From assembly GCA_026416315.1 (NCBI GenBank), contig JAOAFK010000157.1, forward strand, positions 1 through 17,106: DNA of 17,106 bases. The letters run 5' to 3'. The position numbers were made by a program, and so were the translations under genes. The notes under the pieces were generated by a model, which did no database searches, was not told the origin of the DNA, and worked only from the letters and a program-made list of their open reading frames with translations. This DNA comes from Syntrophorhabdaceae bacterium. Lineage in GTDB: Bacteria; Desulfobacterota; Syntrophorhabdia; Syntrophorhabdales; Syntrophorhabdaceae. This document shows positions 1-8,217 of this stretch, piece after piece (position 1 is the first letter of the stretch; the number at the start of each line of letters is the position of its first letter).

Positions 1-1
1 A

Positions 2-301
2 CCTGTATACTGGTTCAGTATTTCTGCACAGCTAAAGCTTGTAATAGACAGAACATTTGCGTTTATGGACGAAAATTATAATTCCCGCATTGCGGGAAAA
101 AAGGCAGTGACCATCATGACATGTGGCACAGAAAATGTAGACGAGTGTGGGCATATCATTACCATGTTCAGGATGATATTTGATTTACAAAAGCTTGAAT
201 ATGCAGGAAACATTATTGCAACAGGCTGTCCTACAGATGCCGTTTCAGTAAAAAGTGTATTTATAGAAAAGGCAAAGGAACTCGCAGCATCTCTATTTTG
301 A
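2..301 (+). CDS. Flavodoxin-like NAD(P)H-dependent FMN reductase, C-terminal part (5' end outside window)
   Basis: The frame is open from base 2 to the TGA at 299-301 and gives about 99 residues; the true start lies upstream of the window. The sequence begins PVYWFSISAQLKLVIDR, which matches the segment of NADPH-dependent FMN reductase/flavodoxin-fold proteins that follows the flavin-binding loop (P-x-Y-x-x-x-x-x-A-x-x-K-x-x-x-D-R). The later stretch GKKAVTIMTCG is the next beta strand of that fold. Such proteins bind FMN in the cytoplasm and pass electrons from NAD(P)H or ferredoxin; the substrate cannot be told from this fragment. The stop overlaps the TTG start of the next gene by 4 bases, implying translational coupling. 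An iron-sulfur flavoprotein of the same fold is an alternative, because the N-terminal cysteine motif would lie outside the window. Confidence 0.8.
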   Translation, partial: PVYWFSISAQLKLVIDRTFAFMDENYNSRIAGKKAVTIMTCGTENVDECGHIITMFRMIFDLQKLEYAGNIIATGCPTDAVSVKSVFIEKAKELAASLF

Positions 302-1014
302 ATCTAAAAGGCAATATCTATTTCATAACAAAAAAGGTCGGTAAGGCCATCTGGGACTACAGGATGTTACAGGATGGCGATAGGGTCCTTGTTGCCGTCT
401 CAGGTGGAAAAGACAGCTTATGTCTTTTGAAAATCATGAAAGAGAGGATTAAATTTGTACCCATAGAATATGAAATCACTGCCTGTTTTGTGGATATGGG
501 TTTTGAATGGGTAAATATTGATGCATTGATTGAATTTTTTAAGAAAGAATCAATCCCATATATCATTGCCGATGCACCAGAAGAATGGAAGAGGAACAAT
601 AAAGATTTCGATTGTTTCTGGTGCAGCTGGAACAGAAGAAAATCTCTATTTAAAACTGCCCACAGATACGGTTTTAAAAAACTTGCCCTTGCCCATCATT
701 TGGATGACATCATTGAGACCATGCTTTTAAACCTTTTCTTTCAGGGCGAGATCGGCACCATGCAACCCTATCAAGAGATGTTCAACGGTGAACTCACCAT
801 AATAAGACCCCTTGCGTATGTAGAAGAGAGAGAGTTGATAAGGCTCGCTGAGCAGATAGACCTTCCTCCTATAGCAGGAAAGTGCCCTCGGAGCAACACA
901 ACAAAGAGAAGGCTCATCAAGGACATGGTGGCAGAACTTAAAAAGCACAACAGAAATGTAAAAAAGAACATTTTCAGAAGCCTCAAAAGGATAAGGCAGG
1001 AATACCTCCTGTAA
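298..1014 (+). CDS. TtcA-type PP-loop ATPase, tRNA 2-thiocytidine biosynthesis family
   Basis: This 238-residue cytoplasmic protein belongs to the PP-loop ATP pyrophosphatase/TtcA group, which adenylates a tRNA base and replaces its oxygen with sulfur. The PP-loop SGGKDS is at residues 35-40, preceded by the typical KVGKAIWDY and GDRVLVAVS. A CxxC pair (CFWC, 106-109) and C196 fit the cysteines that hold the Fe-S cluster or carry sulfur in this family. LAHHLDD (131-137) is the conserved second nucleotide-binding region. The start is TTG at 298, overlapping the previous stop. It is preferred over the ATG at codon 23 because the KVGKAI segment before that ATG is family-conserved, although no strong ribosome site is visible. 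It is shorter than E. coli TtcA (about 310 residues), so the exact tRNA target is uncertain and I give no symbol. Confidence 0.82.
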   Translation: MNLKGNIYFITKKVGKAIWDYRMLQDGDRVLVAVSGGKDSLCLLKIMKERIKFVPIEYEITACFVDMGFEWVNIDALIEFFKKESIPYIIADAPEEWKRNNKDFDCFWCSWNRRKSLFKTAHRYGFKKLALAHHLDDIIETMLLNLFFQGEIGTMQPYQEMFNGELTIIRPLAYVEERELIRLAEQIDLPPIAGKCPRSNTTKRRLIKDMVAELKKHNRNVKKNIFRSLKRIRQEYLL

Positions 1015-1024
1015 TGTTTATTTA

Positions 1025-1053
1025 TTGAAATTTTTAAAAAAAATTGTTAAAAT
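1025..1053 (+). promoter_or_regulatory. Putative sigma-70-type promoter for carD
   Basis: The 76-base AT-rich gap between the TtcA-like gene and carD holds TTGAAA (1025-1030), a 17-base spacer and TAAAAT (1048-1053). Each box has one mismatch to consensus and the spacing is optimal. The gap is otherwise A/T homopolymer-like, so chance matches are fairly likely. Transcription would start near 1060 and give a roughly 30-base leader before carD. Confidence 0.4.
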
Positions 1054-1090
1054 TACCCGATAAAAAAGAATTTTTTAAAACGGAGGTATA

Positions 1091-1585
1091 ATGTTTGAGG
1101 TAGGAGAAGTAGCAGTTTATCCTGGCCATGGTGTTGGCAGAATAGAATCTATTGAAGAAAGGGAGTTTTCCGGCACCAAGCAGGCCTTTTATGTAATGAG
1201 GATATTAGATACGGACATGACCATCATGGTGCCTGTTGATGGCAGTAAAAATTCAGGTCTGAGAAGCGTTATAAATTCCAGCGAGGTAAAAAAAGTCTAT
1301 GAAATCTTGAAGGATAAGAATGTGGTTCATGACAATGCACCCTGGAACAGAAGATACAAGGAATACATGGAAAAGATAAAAAGTGGTTCCATCTTTGAGG
1401 TGGCCATGGTTTTAAGGGAGCTATATAGCCTCAAGGTATGGAAGGAATTGTCCTTTGGTGAAAAAAAGATGTTTGAGATCGCACGAAACCTCATAACAAA
1501 GGAACTTTCTATTGCGTTGACAAAAGATGAAAATGAGGTTGAAGAAGAGATAGAAGAAATCTTTGCAAAAAATTATAAAGAATAG
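1091..1585 (+). CDS. carD: CarD/CdnL family RNA polymerase-binding transcription regulator
   Basis: CarD-family proteins bind the RNA polymerase beta subunit and stabilise the open promoter complex, often at rRNA and growth promoters. The N-terminal RNAP-interaction domain is residues 1-65 (FEVGEVAVYPGHGVGRI, then MTIMVPVD). The helical C-terminal DNA-binding domain is about residues 70-160 and carries PWNRRYKEYMEKIKSG and LSFGEKKMFEIARNLITKEL, both highly characteristic. Trp85 falls at the position of the tryptophan that wedges into the minor groove in mycobacterial CarD. At 164 residues the length is normal for the family. The start ATG follows GGAGGT at 1082-1087 with 3-4 bases spacing. 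It is the first gene of a long plus-strand run and has a plausible promoter of its own. Placement ahead of the PIN-TRAM, ispD and ispF genes resembles an arrangement known from deltaproteobacteria. Confidence 0.95.
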   Translation: MFEVGEVAVYPGHGVGRIESIEEREFSGTKQAFYVMRILDTDMTIMVPVDGSKNSGLRSVINSSEVKKVYEILKDKNVVHDNAPWNRRYKEYMEKIKSGSIFEVAMVLRELYSLKVWKELSFGEKKMFEIARNLITKELSIALTKDENEVEEEIEEIFAKNYKE

Positions 1586-1602
1586 ATAATTCAGGGAGCC
1601 TC

Positions 1603-2649
1603 GTGGATATAATTATCCAGATTATAATGGTGGCAGTCACAACAGTGACTGGTTATTTTATCGTAAGGGAGATCTTTTCGAGTAATTTCATAGGCCTTTT
1701 TGGTGCCATAGGCGGCCTTGGCCTGGGCTATGTAATAATAAAGTGCGAGGAAAAGTTAAAAGAAATTGAGCTAAAAAGGATTGTGGGAAGCCTTATAGGT
1801 ATAATTGTGGGGCTAATCATGGCAAATCTTTTTATATCAAGGCTTCTCCTTGCAATCGTGAAGGATATCCCCATCACCCTTCCCATATACATTCTCATCT
1901 ATTTTGTTGTAGGTTATCTTGGCTTCAGGATCGGTGAGAAAAAAAGCAGGTCCATGGACCTATCAAAGATACCTATCCTTGAGAAGATGCAGGAATCAGA
2001 GGGCATGAAAATTATAGATACAAGTACAATTATTGACGGAAGGATCGCGGATATCTGTGAGACAGGTTTTATGGAAGGTACATTTGTCATCCCCCAATTT
2101 GTTCTCTATGAGGTCCAGCACATAGCAGACCAGCAGGATCCTGTGAAGAGAACACGAGGAAGAAGAGGTCTTGATGTACTCCACAGGCTTCAGAAGCAGA
2201 ATTTTGTAAGGGTCAAGATAGTGGACTACGATTTTCCAAAATTGAAAGATGTGGATTCAAAACTCATTGCCCTTGCAAAGAAATTAAATTCTAAAATCAT
2301 TACAAATGATTTTAATCTAAATAAGGTCGCTGAACTACAAGGCATTGAGGTTTTAAACATAAATCAGCTTGCCACAGCCCTAAAGCCTTCCATACTTCCC
2401 GGGGAGGTAATGAATATAAAGATTCTCAAAGAAGGTAAAGAATACGGTCAGGGCATAGGTTATCTCGATGACGGTACCATGGTCGTTGTGGATGAGGCAA
2501 AAAAGATGTTAGGCAAAAATGTAGATGTGGTTGTGACAAGTGTGCTGCAGACAACATCAGGTAGGATGATATTTGCTAAGATTAAAGAGCTTGCAGAAAA
2601 GGAATTTGTCCTTATCGATGAATATCGATTGGGAGACCAGGCAAGGTAA
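1603..2649 (+). CDS. Membrane-anchored PIN-TRAM domain protein (YacL-like)
   Basis: A 348-residue protein with four predicted membrane helices in the first 110 residues (about 5-22, 28-47, 60-86, 91-109), then a PIN ribonuclease domain and a TRAM domain facing the cytoplasm. The PIN acidic residues are visible: D139 and D145 in IIDTSTIIDGRI, E170 in VLYE, D217 in VDSKLIALA and D236 in ITNDFN. The TRAM beta-barrel, a likely RNA-binding module, spans about 263-330 (LPGEVMNIKILKEGKEYGQGIGYL). The layout matches B. subtilis YacL-type proteins, whose exact RNA target is not established. The start is GTG at 1603, preceded by AGGGAG at 1593-1598. It lies 17 bases after carD and is almost certainly cotranscribed with it. 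Confidence 0.9.
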   Translation: MDIIIQIIMVAVTTVTGYFIVREIFSSNFIGLFGAIGGLGLGYVIIKCEEKLKEIELKRIVGSLIGIIVGLIMANLFISRLLLAIVKDIPITLPIYILIYFVVGYLGFRIGEKKSRSMDLSKIPILEKMQESEGMKIIDTSTIIDGRIADICETGFMEGTFVIPQFVLYEVQHIADQQDPVKRTRGRRGLDVLHRLQKQNFVRVKIVDYDFPKLKDVDSKLIALAKKLNSKIITNDFNLNKVAELQGIEVLNINQLATALKPSILPGEVMNIKILKEGKEYGQGIGYLDDGTMVVVDEAKKMLGKNVDVVVTSVLQTTSGRMIFAKIKELAEKEFVLIDEYRLGDQAR

Positions 2650-2654
2650 ATGTC

Positions 2655-3359
2655 ATGAGAATTATTGCCATTGTTCTTGCAGGTGGAACTGGTAAAAGGA
2701 TGGGCGCGCCCACAAATAAGCAATTTTTACTCCTCGATAATAAACCCATCATAGCCCATACCCTTCAGGTATTTGAAGAATGTAAACCTGTTGATGGAGT
2801 ATACCTTGTGGTGAACCAGAAAGACCTACCTGTAATCCAGGAAGAAATCCTTGAACAGTATAGGTTCAGTAAGGTCATAAAGCTTGTCATAGGGGGCAGG
2901 CTCAGGCAAGATTCAGTAAAAAACGGCCTTGATGCCATTGAAAATCCCTGCGATATTGTGATTATCCATGATGGTGCAAGACCATTTATAACGCCTTCCT
3001 TTATAGAGAAGGGGATATATCTTATGGAGATGTTCGATGCAATAATCCCTGCACTGCCTGTTAAGGATACAATAAAGGTAATATCAAAAGAAGGGTTTGT
3101 TCTAAAGACCTTAGAGAGGGATTCTCTATGGCAGGTTCAAACCCCTCAGACATTTAAATACGAACTCATAGTCAGGGCATACAGAGAGGGTATGGCAAAA
3201 AAACTATACGGCTATGATGATGCCACATTTATAGAATCCATAGGAAAAAAGGTCAAGGTAATAGAAGGCTCTCCATATAATATAAAGATAACAACCCCTG
3301 AAGACCTTATCATGGCAAGGGGGATCCTCTCAGAGTTAAGAGGCAGTTTTAATCAATGA
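2655..3359 (+). CDS. ispD: 2-C-methyl-D-erythritol 4-phosphate cytidylyltransferase
   Basis: IspD joins CTP and 2-C-methyl-D-erythritol 4-phosphate in the third step of the non-mevalonate isoprenoid pathway. The CTP-binding N-terminus is VLAGGTGKRMGAPTNKQF (residues 7-24) with R15 and K22. GGRLRQDSVKNGL (80-92) and IHDGARPF (104-111, D106) form the nucleotide and metal site. LPVKDTIK (134-141) and QTPQTF (162-167) are family motifs, and K211 near the C-terminus matches the substrate-binding lysine. The 234 residues are the usual length. Translation starts 5 bases after the PIN-TRAM stop; an ATG at 2650 is out of frame and closes at once. The last bases overlap ispF as ATGA, so IspD and IspF, two steps of one pathway with IspE between them, are translationally coupled. 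Confidence 0.96.
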   Translation: MRIIAIVLAGGTGKRMGAPTNKQFLLLDNKPIIAHTLQVFEECKPVDGVYLVVNQKDLPVIQEEILEQYRFSKVIKLVIGGRLRQDSVKNGLDAIENPCDIVIIHDGARPFITPSFIEKGIYLMEMFDAIIPALPVKDTIKVISKEGFVLKTLERDSLWQVQTPQTFKYELIVRAYREGMAKKLYGYDDATFIESIGKKVKVIEGSPYNIKITTPEDLIMARGILSELRGSFNQ

Positions 3360-3862
3360 GAATTGGTATAGGTTATGATGCCCATGCCCTTGTGAGGGGG
3401 AGGAAGTTATTTCTCGGGGGTGTGGAGATACCCAGTGACAGGGGACTATTAGGTCATTCAGATGGTGATTGCCTCATCCATGCCATTTGCGATGCAATTC
3501 TTGGTGCCATATCAGAACAGGATATAGGACACCATTTTCCCGATAGTGACCAGGCCATAAAAGGTATAAGCAGTGTGGAAATATTGAGGTTTGTTTCAGA
3601 CCTGACAAATAAAAAAGGCTACAGTATTGTAAACATTGATGCAGTGGTAGTGGCAGAGACACCGAAGATTTCACCTTACAGGGAAAAGATAAAAGAAAAG
3701 CTATCAGAGATATTAGGTATAGAAAAAGACTCCATCAGTATAAAAGGCAAAACCACAGAAGGCCTTGGTTTTACAGGGAGAAAGGAAGGTATTGCCGTGT
3801 ATGCTGTGGCCCTTGTTGAAAAAACTCCAGGGGTGTGGCAGGAGGTCACAGGTGGTATTTAA
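3356..3862 (+). CDS. ispF: 2-C-methyl-D-erythritol 2,4-cyclodiphosphate synthase
   Basis: IspF cyclises CDP-methylerythritol 2-phosphate with release of CMP in the non-mevalonate pathway. The zinc ligands are visible as D8 and H10 in GIGYDAHAL and H42 in CLIHAICDAILGA. HSDGD (34-38), DIGHHFPD (56-63) and KTTEGLGFTGRKEGI (132-146) are the classical signatures, the last shaping the CMP pocket. The 168-residue length is slightly above the usual ~157-160 because of a short C-terminal tail (EKTPGVWQEVTGGI). The start ATG overlaps the ispD stop by 4 bases. A 64-base gap follows before the gltX start, with no promoter or terminator that I trust. Confidence 0.96.
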   Translation: MRIGIGYDAHALVRGRKLFLGGVEIPSDRGLLGHSDGDCLIHAICDAILGAISEQDIGHHFPDSDQAIKGISSVEILRFVSDLTNKKGYSIVNIDAVVVAETPKISPYREKIKEKLSEILGIEKDSISIKGKTTEGLGFTGRKEGIAVYAVALVEKTPGVWQEVTGGI

Positions 3863-3913
3863 CCCATTGAACTTTAAAATCTATCATGTGAGACAAATTG
3901 TTTGATTTAAATT

Positions 3914-3918
3914 GAGGT
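3914..3918 (+). promoter_or_regulatory. Ribosome binding site fixing the gltX start
   Basis: GAGGT lies 8 bases upstream of TTG 3927. The in-frame TTG at 3912 has no such site upstream and itself overlaps this GAGGT, so 3927 is the better initiation codon. Confidence 0.6.
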
Positions 3919-3926
3919 TTAAAAAG

Positions 3927-5288
3927 TTGGTAAAGGTACGTTTTGCTCCAAGTCCTACTGGCCATCTCCATATTGGAAACGCAAGGACTGCGGTCTTAAA
4001 TTACCTCTTTGCAAAAAAAGAAAGAGGTATATTTTCTTTAAGGATAGAGGACACAGACATACAGAGGTCTAATAAACTCTATGAATCATCCATCATTGAG
4101 GATTTGCAATGGCTTGGCATAAATTGGGATGAAGGGCCAGTAAGGCAGACGGAAAGATTCCATATCTATAAAGAATATGCTGAGATCCTTTTAGAGAAAG
4201 GTTTTGCATACAGATGTTTCTGCAGTAAAGATGAACTTGACAAGGCAAGAAGAATTGCCGTTGCAAAAGGGATAGCGCCAAAATATGATGGAAGGTGTAA
4301 AAAACTATCAAAAGAACAGGTAAATAGTTTTTTAAGTGAGGGAAGACAGTGGGTTATAAGGTTTAAATCTTTTATGAGGCCTATCAAATTTGATGATATG
4401 ATCCACGGTGAGATAAACTTTCCCTATGACCATGTGGATGATTTTATTATCATGAGATCAGATGGAGTGCCTTCTTATAATTTCGCTGTGGTGGTAGATG
4501 ATATGCTTTCAGGTATCACCCATGTGATAAGAGGGGCAGACCATATATCAAATACCCCTAAACAGATAATGCTCTTTCATGCATTTGGAGGCAGTGCCCC
4601 TTTATACGCCCACCATTCCCTTTTGATGGGGCCTGATAAAAAGCCATTGAGCAAAAGGCACGGTGTAACAGGTATAAAGGATTTTAAGAAAATGGGGATA
4701 CTAAAAGAGGCACTTGTTAATTATTTGGGTATAACAGGCAGGTCCATGATAAAAGAATTTCTCACAGAAGAAGAACTTATAAATACCTTTGACATTTCAT
4801 CTCTATCCCAATCCGACTCTGTTTTTGATATGGAAAAACTTCTGTGGCTAAACAAGGAGCATCTAAAACACATGCCAACAGAAAGGCTCATTAATGAGGC
4901 TGGTCTGACTATGGAATATAAAGAAAAAGTGGAGGCCCTAAAAGAGAATGTAAAAACAATAGGTGAACTAAAAGAATATTTGAACATATTTGACGGAGAT
5001 AGTATAGACAGTGATGCCATGGAGTATATATCAAGGATTAATGAAATAAACACTATTTTAAAGACGGTAGAAGATTCTGTTGAAAAAAATAAGGCAGGCT
5101 TTGAAGATATATTCAACAATATTAAATCGAAATATTCTTATCCTAAAAGAGAACTCATACTCACCTTGAGGATTATTTTAACAGGGAAAAAGAGCGGTCC
5201 GCCCATTAAAGAGATCTTTCCGCTAATTTCAAAGGAAAGCATCATAAAGAGGATCCAATGTATAAAAAAGAGTTTTTCAATAAATTGA
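3927..5288 (+). CDS. gltX: Glutamyl-tRNA synthetase
   Basis: GltX charges tRNA-Glu with glutamate in the cytoplasm. From TTG 3927 the protein begins MVKVRFAPSPTGHLHIGNART, the standard class I GluRS N-terminus with the HIGH-type motif HIGN at residues 15-18. The KMSKS-type motif is KKPLSKRHG (238-246). A Cys-x-Cys (C97, C99) with C124 after YDGR matches the zinc site of bacterial GluRS, but the E. coli histidine two residues after the third cysteine is a lysine here. IRGADHISNTPKQ (201-213) is the conserved catalytic-fold segment. At 453 residues it is a little short in the C-terminal anticodon domain. An upstream in-frame TTG (3912) would add five residues but lacks a ribosome site. The 3' end overlaps the kinase gene by 31 bases. 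Discriminating or non-discriminating charging cannot be judged. Confidence 0.93.
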   Translation: MVKVRFAPSPTGHLHIGNARTAVLNYLFAKKERGIFSLRIEDTDIQRSNKLYESSIIEDLQWLGINWDEGPVRQTERFHIYKEYAEILLEKGFAYRCFCSKDELDKARRIAVAKGIAPKYDGRCKKLSKEQVNSFLSEGRQWVIRFKSFMRPIKFDDMIHGEINFPYDHVDDFIIMRSDGVPSYNFAVVVDDMLSGITHVIRGADHISNTPKQIMLFHAFGGSAPLYAHHSLLMGPDKKPLSKRHGVTGIKDFKKMGILKEALVNYLGITGRSMIKEFLTEEELINTFDISSLSQSDSVFDMEKLLWLNKEHLKHMPTERLINEAGLTMEYKEKVEALKENVKTIGELKEYLNIFDGDSIDSDAMEYISRINEINTILKTVEDSVEKNKAGFEDIFNNIKSKYSYPKRELILTLRIILTGKKSGPPIKEIFPLISKESIIKRIQCIKKSFSIN

Positions 5289-6754
5289 AGGATATCTTCA
5301 GGAGTCTTTCTTTAAAGACGCAACTCCTTCTCATACTTCTTTTCATGCTCGTATTATCCATAAGCTCTCTAACGTATATATATTCAAGGACCGAGGATAT
5401 GGTCATTGAAAAGGTGACGGAAAACATCGACGACATAACAAAGGCGATACAGATAAGTGTGGAGGAGCTTACTTATAAAGGCAACCCAACAGAGCGTTTA
5501 AAGAGCTATGTGGAGATGTTAAATAAAAAAGGCATCAGCGAGATATCCATAATAAGTGATAAATCAGAGGTTATAGCAAGCTCTAACCCAAAAAAGATTG
5601 GCACTACTGAAAAGATTGCAGAGAAAAAACAGGCAAGAAAAAAAGACCTCATAATCACAGCAAGGATGGGTGAAGAAGGCAAAAAGGGCACCCAGAAACT
5701 CTATAATGTGATTATGCCTGTCTCAATTAAAGGGCAGAATATAGGATATGTCCATATAAACATGGTGCTTGATGACTACAAACTCTTACAAAGCAAAAAT
5801 CATATAAAAAGGGTATTGAGCATGGTCTTTGCATTCAGCATAGGCATTATTTTGAGCCTTCTCATTGCAGAAAAATACACCGAACCCATTAAAAAGGTCG
5901 CAGAGGCAAGTAAAAGGATTGCAAGGGGTGAGCTTGTAAAGATAAGAAATAAAAACAGAAAGGATGAGATAGGAACCCTCATTGAAAGTTATAACGAGAT
6001 GGTGGATAAACTCGCAGAAAGGGAAGAATTGCAGGAAAAATTGAAAAAGTCTGAACAGCTTTCACTGATAGGGCAGTTATCTTCTGGGATAGCCCACGAG
6101 ATAAGAAATCCATTGAATTTTCTCTCCCTTTCTATAGGTCATATAAAAGAACGCATATCAGAGGCCCAGATGGAAGGTAGAGAAGAACTCCTAAAGCTTC
6201 TTGACAATATTACAAAAGAGATTTACAGGGTAAATGAACTCATCCATAACTTTTTGCTCCTCGGGAAAAATATTAACCTGAACAAGGAATGGGTCTCTTT
6301 TGAGACCATTATATCAGAGGCACTTGAGATCTTAAAGGACAAGATAAGAAGTGGAATTTTTATTGAGGTTGCAAATATGGACGGAAATGAATATATATAC
6401 TGTGATAGAGAGTACATGAGACTCTGCCTCATAAATCTGATAGTAAATGCAATCCAGGCAATAACAGAAGAAAAAGGAACAATAAAAATAGAATACGGCA
6501 GGGAAGACTCATTCAGTTTTATCAATGTCATTGATTCAGGTGCAGGGATACCTGAATCAGAACTGGATAGGGTATTTGAACCTTACTATTCTACAAAAAA
6601 ATTTGGAATAGGCTTGGGTCTTACAATTACTAAGAAGTTTGTAGAGGAACATGGAGGGAACATTGAAATAAAAAGCGTATCTGGTAAAGGTACAAAAATC
6701 ACCATAAGGATTCCATATGATGATAAACAGTTCAGGCAGCATACTTCTTGTTGA
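5258..6754 (+). CDS. Membrane sensor histidine kinase (HAMP-HisKA-HATPase)
   Basis: A 498-residue two-component sensor kinase. Residues 21-42 and 185-204 are membrane helices enclosing an extracytoplasmic sensor domain of about 140 residues that is Lys/Glu-rich and resembles no specific ligand domain I know. HAMP follows (205-257), then a short coiled coil. The HisKA segment IGQLSSGIAHEIRNPL carries the phosphorylated H280. The ATPase domain has the N box (NLIVNAIQAI, N397), DSGAGIP (426-432) and GIGLGLTITKKFVEEHGG (450-467). The class is NtrB/ZraS-like. The start ATG at 5258 has AGAGGA about 5 bases upstream, lies inside gltX, and the 3' end overlaps the regulator gene by 38 bases, so sensor and regulator are coupled. 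Placement behind housekeeping genes means basal expression is probably constitutive. Confidence 0.93.
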   Translation: MYKKEFFNKLKDIFRSLSLKTQLLLILLFMLVLSISSLTYIYSRTEDMVIEKVTENIDDITKAIQISVEELTYKGNPTERLKSYVEMLNKKGISEISIISDKSEVIASSNPKKIGTTEKIAEKKQARKKDLIITARMGEEGKKGTQKLYNVIMPVSIKGQNIGYVHINMVLDDYKLLQSKNHIKRVLSMVFAFSIGIILSLLIAEKYTEPIKKVAEASKRIARGELVKIRNKNRKDEIGTLIESYNEMVDKLAEREELQEKLKKSEQLSLIGQLSSGIAHEIRNPLNFLSLSIGHIKERISEAQMEGREELLKLLDNITKEIYRVNELIHNFLLLGKNINLNKEWVSFETIISEALEILKDKIRSGIFIEVANMDGNEYIYCDREYMRLCLINLIVNAIQAITEEKGTIKIEYGREDSFSFINVIDSGAGIPESELDRVFEPYYSTKKFGIGLGLTITKKFVEEHGGNIEIKSVSGKGTKITIRIPYDDKQFRQHTSC

Positions 6755-8096
6755 AGACGACCATAACCAGAGGGAGATTATAAAGACCATCCTTACAAAG
6801 GAAGGGTACTATGTAGAGGATGCAGACACCGGAAAAAAGGCCCTTGATTTGTTGAAGGGGAGTTCCTTTGATGTTGTATTAACGGATCTGAGGCTGCCAG
6901 ACATAGACGGAACGAATATACTCAAAGAGGTTAAAATTCAGAATAATCTCTGTCAGGTAATTATCATTACAGCCTTTGGCTCGATCCCGTCTGCTGTTGA
7001 GGCAACAAAATTAGGGGCATTCTATTATCTGGAAAAACCTTTTGAAAAGGACCAGTTGCTGCTGGTAATCAAAAATGCCATAAACCAGGTGAGGCTCTTA
7101 AAAGATAACATAATGTTGAAAGACCAGCTTGCCAGCAGGTTTCACCTCGATAACATTGTGGGTACCCATAAAAGAATGGAGGAATTATATAAAATTGTAA
7201 AGAGGGTGGCCCCTACCAATTCGACGGTAATTATTTATGGAGAAAGCGGTACAGGTAAAGAACTATTTGCCAAAAGCATCCATTACAATAGTCCAAGGAG
7301 AAACAAGCCTTTTTATGCCATAAACTGTGCAGCCATACCGGAGACACTCCTTGAAAGCGAGCTCTTCGGTTATGAAAAAGGGGCATTTACAGGGGCGCTC
7401 ACAAGACATATAGGGCTATTTGAGCAGGCAAACGGTAGCACCCTTTTTCTCGATGAAATAGGTGATTTAACTCTTGGTACCCAGGCCAAGCTCTTAAGGG
7501 CCATTCAGGAAAAGGAGATTAGGAGATTAGGCGGAAAAGAAACAATAAAGTTAGATGTGAGGATTATTGCGGCAACGAACAAAAGGCTTGACGAAGAGAT
7601 AAAAAAAGGAAATTTCAGAGAAGACCTTTACTACAGGTTGAATGTCATTGCATTTTCCATACCTCCGCTGAGGGAAAGGGTAACAGACATACCATTGCTT
7701 GTTGAGCACTTTTTAAAAAGATTAAATGACATGGAAAATACAAAAAAGACCATATCTAATGAGGCATTGAAACTACTTATGGATTATTCATGGCCTGGGA
7801 ATGTAAGACAATTAGAATCCATCATAGAACGGGCATACGTTATGTGTGACGGTTCTATGATTGATGTGGAACATATACCAGAAGAGGTAAAACAGGGCTC
7901 ATTAAAAAGCCTGCCAGCTCAGTTAAATATTCCCGACGAAGGGATTGATTTTGAGGCAATAGAGAAGGAGCTTATAAAAAAGGCGTATATAAAGGCAGAA
8001 GGCAAGGTCTCTGTGGCAGCAAAACTTTTGAACATGTCCTATGATAAACTCTGGTTTAAGATAAAAAAGATGAGAGAAAAGGGTGAGTTGTTTTAA
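6717..8096 (+). CDS. NtrC-family sigma-54 response regulator
   Basis: A 459-residue activator of sigma-54 RNA polymerase with three domains. The receiver is residues 8-122, with D57 as phosphoacceptor (VVLTDLRLP), acidic D14/D15 and K107 in EKPF. The AAA+ domain is about 146-385: Walker A GESGTGKE (175-182), the sigma-54-contacting loop GAFTGA (222-227), Walker B LFLDEIGD (243-250) and arginine-finger region FREDLYYRLNV (300-310). The Fis-type helix-turn-helix is at about 414-452 (IEKELIKKAY ... SVAAKLLNMSYDKLWFKIKK). ATG 6717 has AAGGA six bases upstream; the adjacent ATG 6720 is possible. It is the evident partner of the upstream kinase. The next gene has a sigma-54 promoter with a dyad upstream, so a nearby target is likely. 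Its last gene position in the plus-strand run is followed at once by that dyad. Confidence 0.95.
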   Translation: MMINSSGSILLVEDDHNQREIIKTILTKEGYYVEDADTGKKALDLLKGSSFDVVLTDLRLPDIDGTNILKEVKIQNNLCQVIIITAFGSIPSAVEATKLGAFYYLEKPFEKDQLLLVIKNAINQVRLLKDNIMLKDQLASRFHLDNIVGTHKRMEELYKIVKRVAPTNSTVIIYGESGTGKELFAKSIHYNSPRRNKPFYAINCAAIPETLLESELFGYEKGAFTGALTRHIGLFEQANGSTLFLDEIGDLTLGTQAKLLRAIQEKEIRRLGGKETIKLDVRIIAATNKRLDEEIKKGNFREDLYYRLNVIAFSIPPLRERVTDIPLLVEHFLKRLNDMENTKKTISNEALKLLMDYSWPGNVRQLESIIERAYVMCDGSMIDVEHIPEEVKQGSLKSLPAQLNIPDEGIDFEAIEKELIKKAYIKAEGKVSVAAKLLNMSYDKLWFKIKKMREKGELF

Positions 8097-8097
8097 T

Positions 8098-8129
8098 TTT
8101 TACGAATTTAAATGATAAAATTCGTAAAA
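8098..8129. promoter_or_regulatory. 12-bp perfect inverted repeat, candidate activator site (or weak terminator)
   Basis: TTTTACGAATTT (8098-8109) and AAATTCGTAAAA (8118-8129) are exact reverse complements separated by 8 bases. The repeat begins 2 bases after the regulator stop and is centred about 114 bp upstream of the predicted sigma-54 start point. Dyads at that distance are typical upstream activating sequences for NtrC-family proteins. The stem has few G-C pairs and no immediate T-run (a T6 comes 7 bases later), so it is a poor but not impossible terminator for the kinase-regulator transcript. Confidence 0.55.
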
Positions 8130-8200
8130 TCACGATTTTTTAATACCCCCGATTAATTATAAAATAATAAAAGCCTAATGATTTCAACTTATTAATTTTA

Positions 8201-8217
8201 TGGCATAAAAAGTGCAT
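8201..8217 (+). promoter_or_regulatory. Sigma-54 (-24/-12) promoter
   Basis: TGGCATAAAAAGTGCAT carries GG at 8202-8203 and GC at 8214-8215 with exactly ten bases between them, the invariant spacing of sigma-54 promoters, and TGGCA/TGCAT flank the two dinucleotides as in the consensus. The predicted start is near 8227, giving a leader of about 32 bases to the ATG at 8259. The gene immediately upstream encodes a sigma-54 activator. An IHF-like sequence (TTTCAACTTATTA, 8182-8194, one mismatch to WATCAANNNNTTR) lies between dyad and promoter, though the region is AT-rich enough for chance. Confidence 0.7.

Noticed and set aside
3863..3911. Possible promoter before gltX (TTGAAC at 3867)
   Set aside because: No -10-like hexamer lies 15-19 bases downstream.
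3912..3926. Upstream TTG start for gltX
   Set aside because: It has no ribosome site and overlaps the GAGGT that serves TTG 3927, from which the conserved VKVRFAPSPTG begins immediately.
4721..5119. 132-residue minus-strand Ser-rich frame inside gltX
   Set aside because: It mirrors the codon bias of gltX on the opposite strand; no motif or initiation signal.
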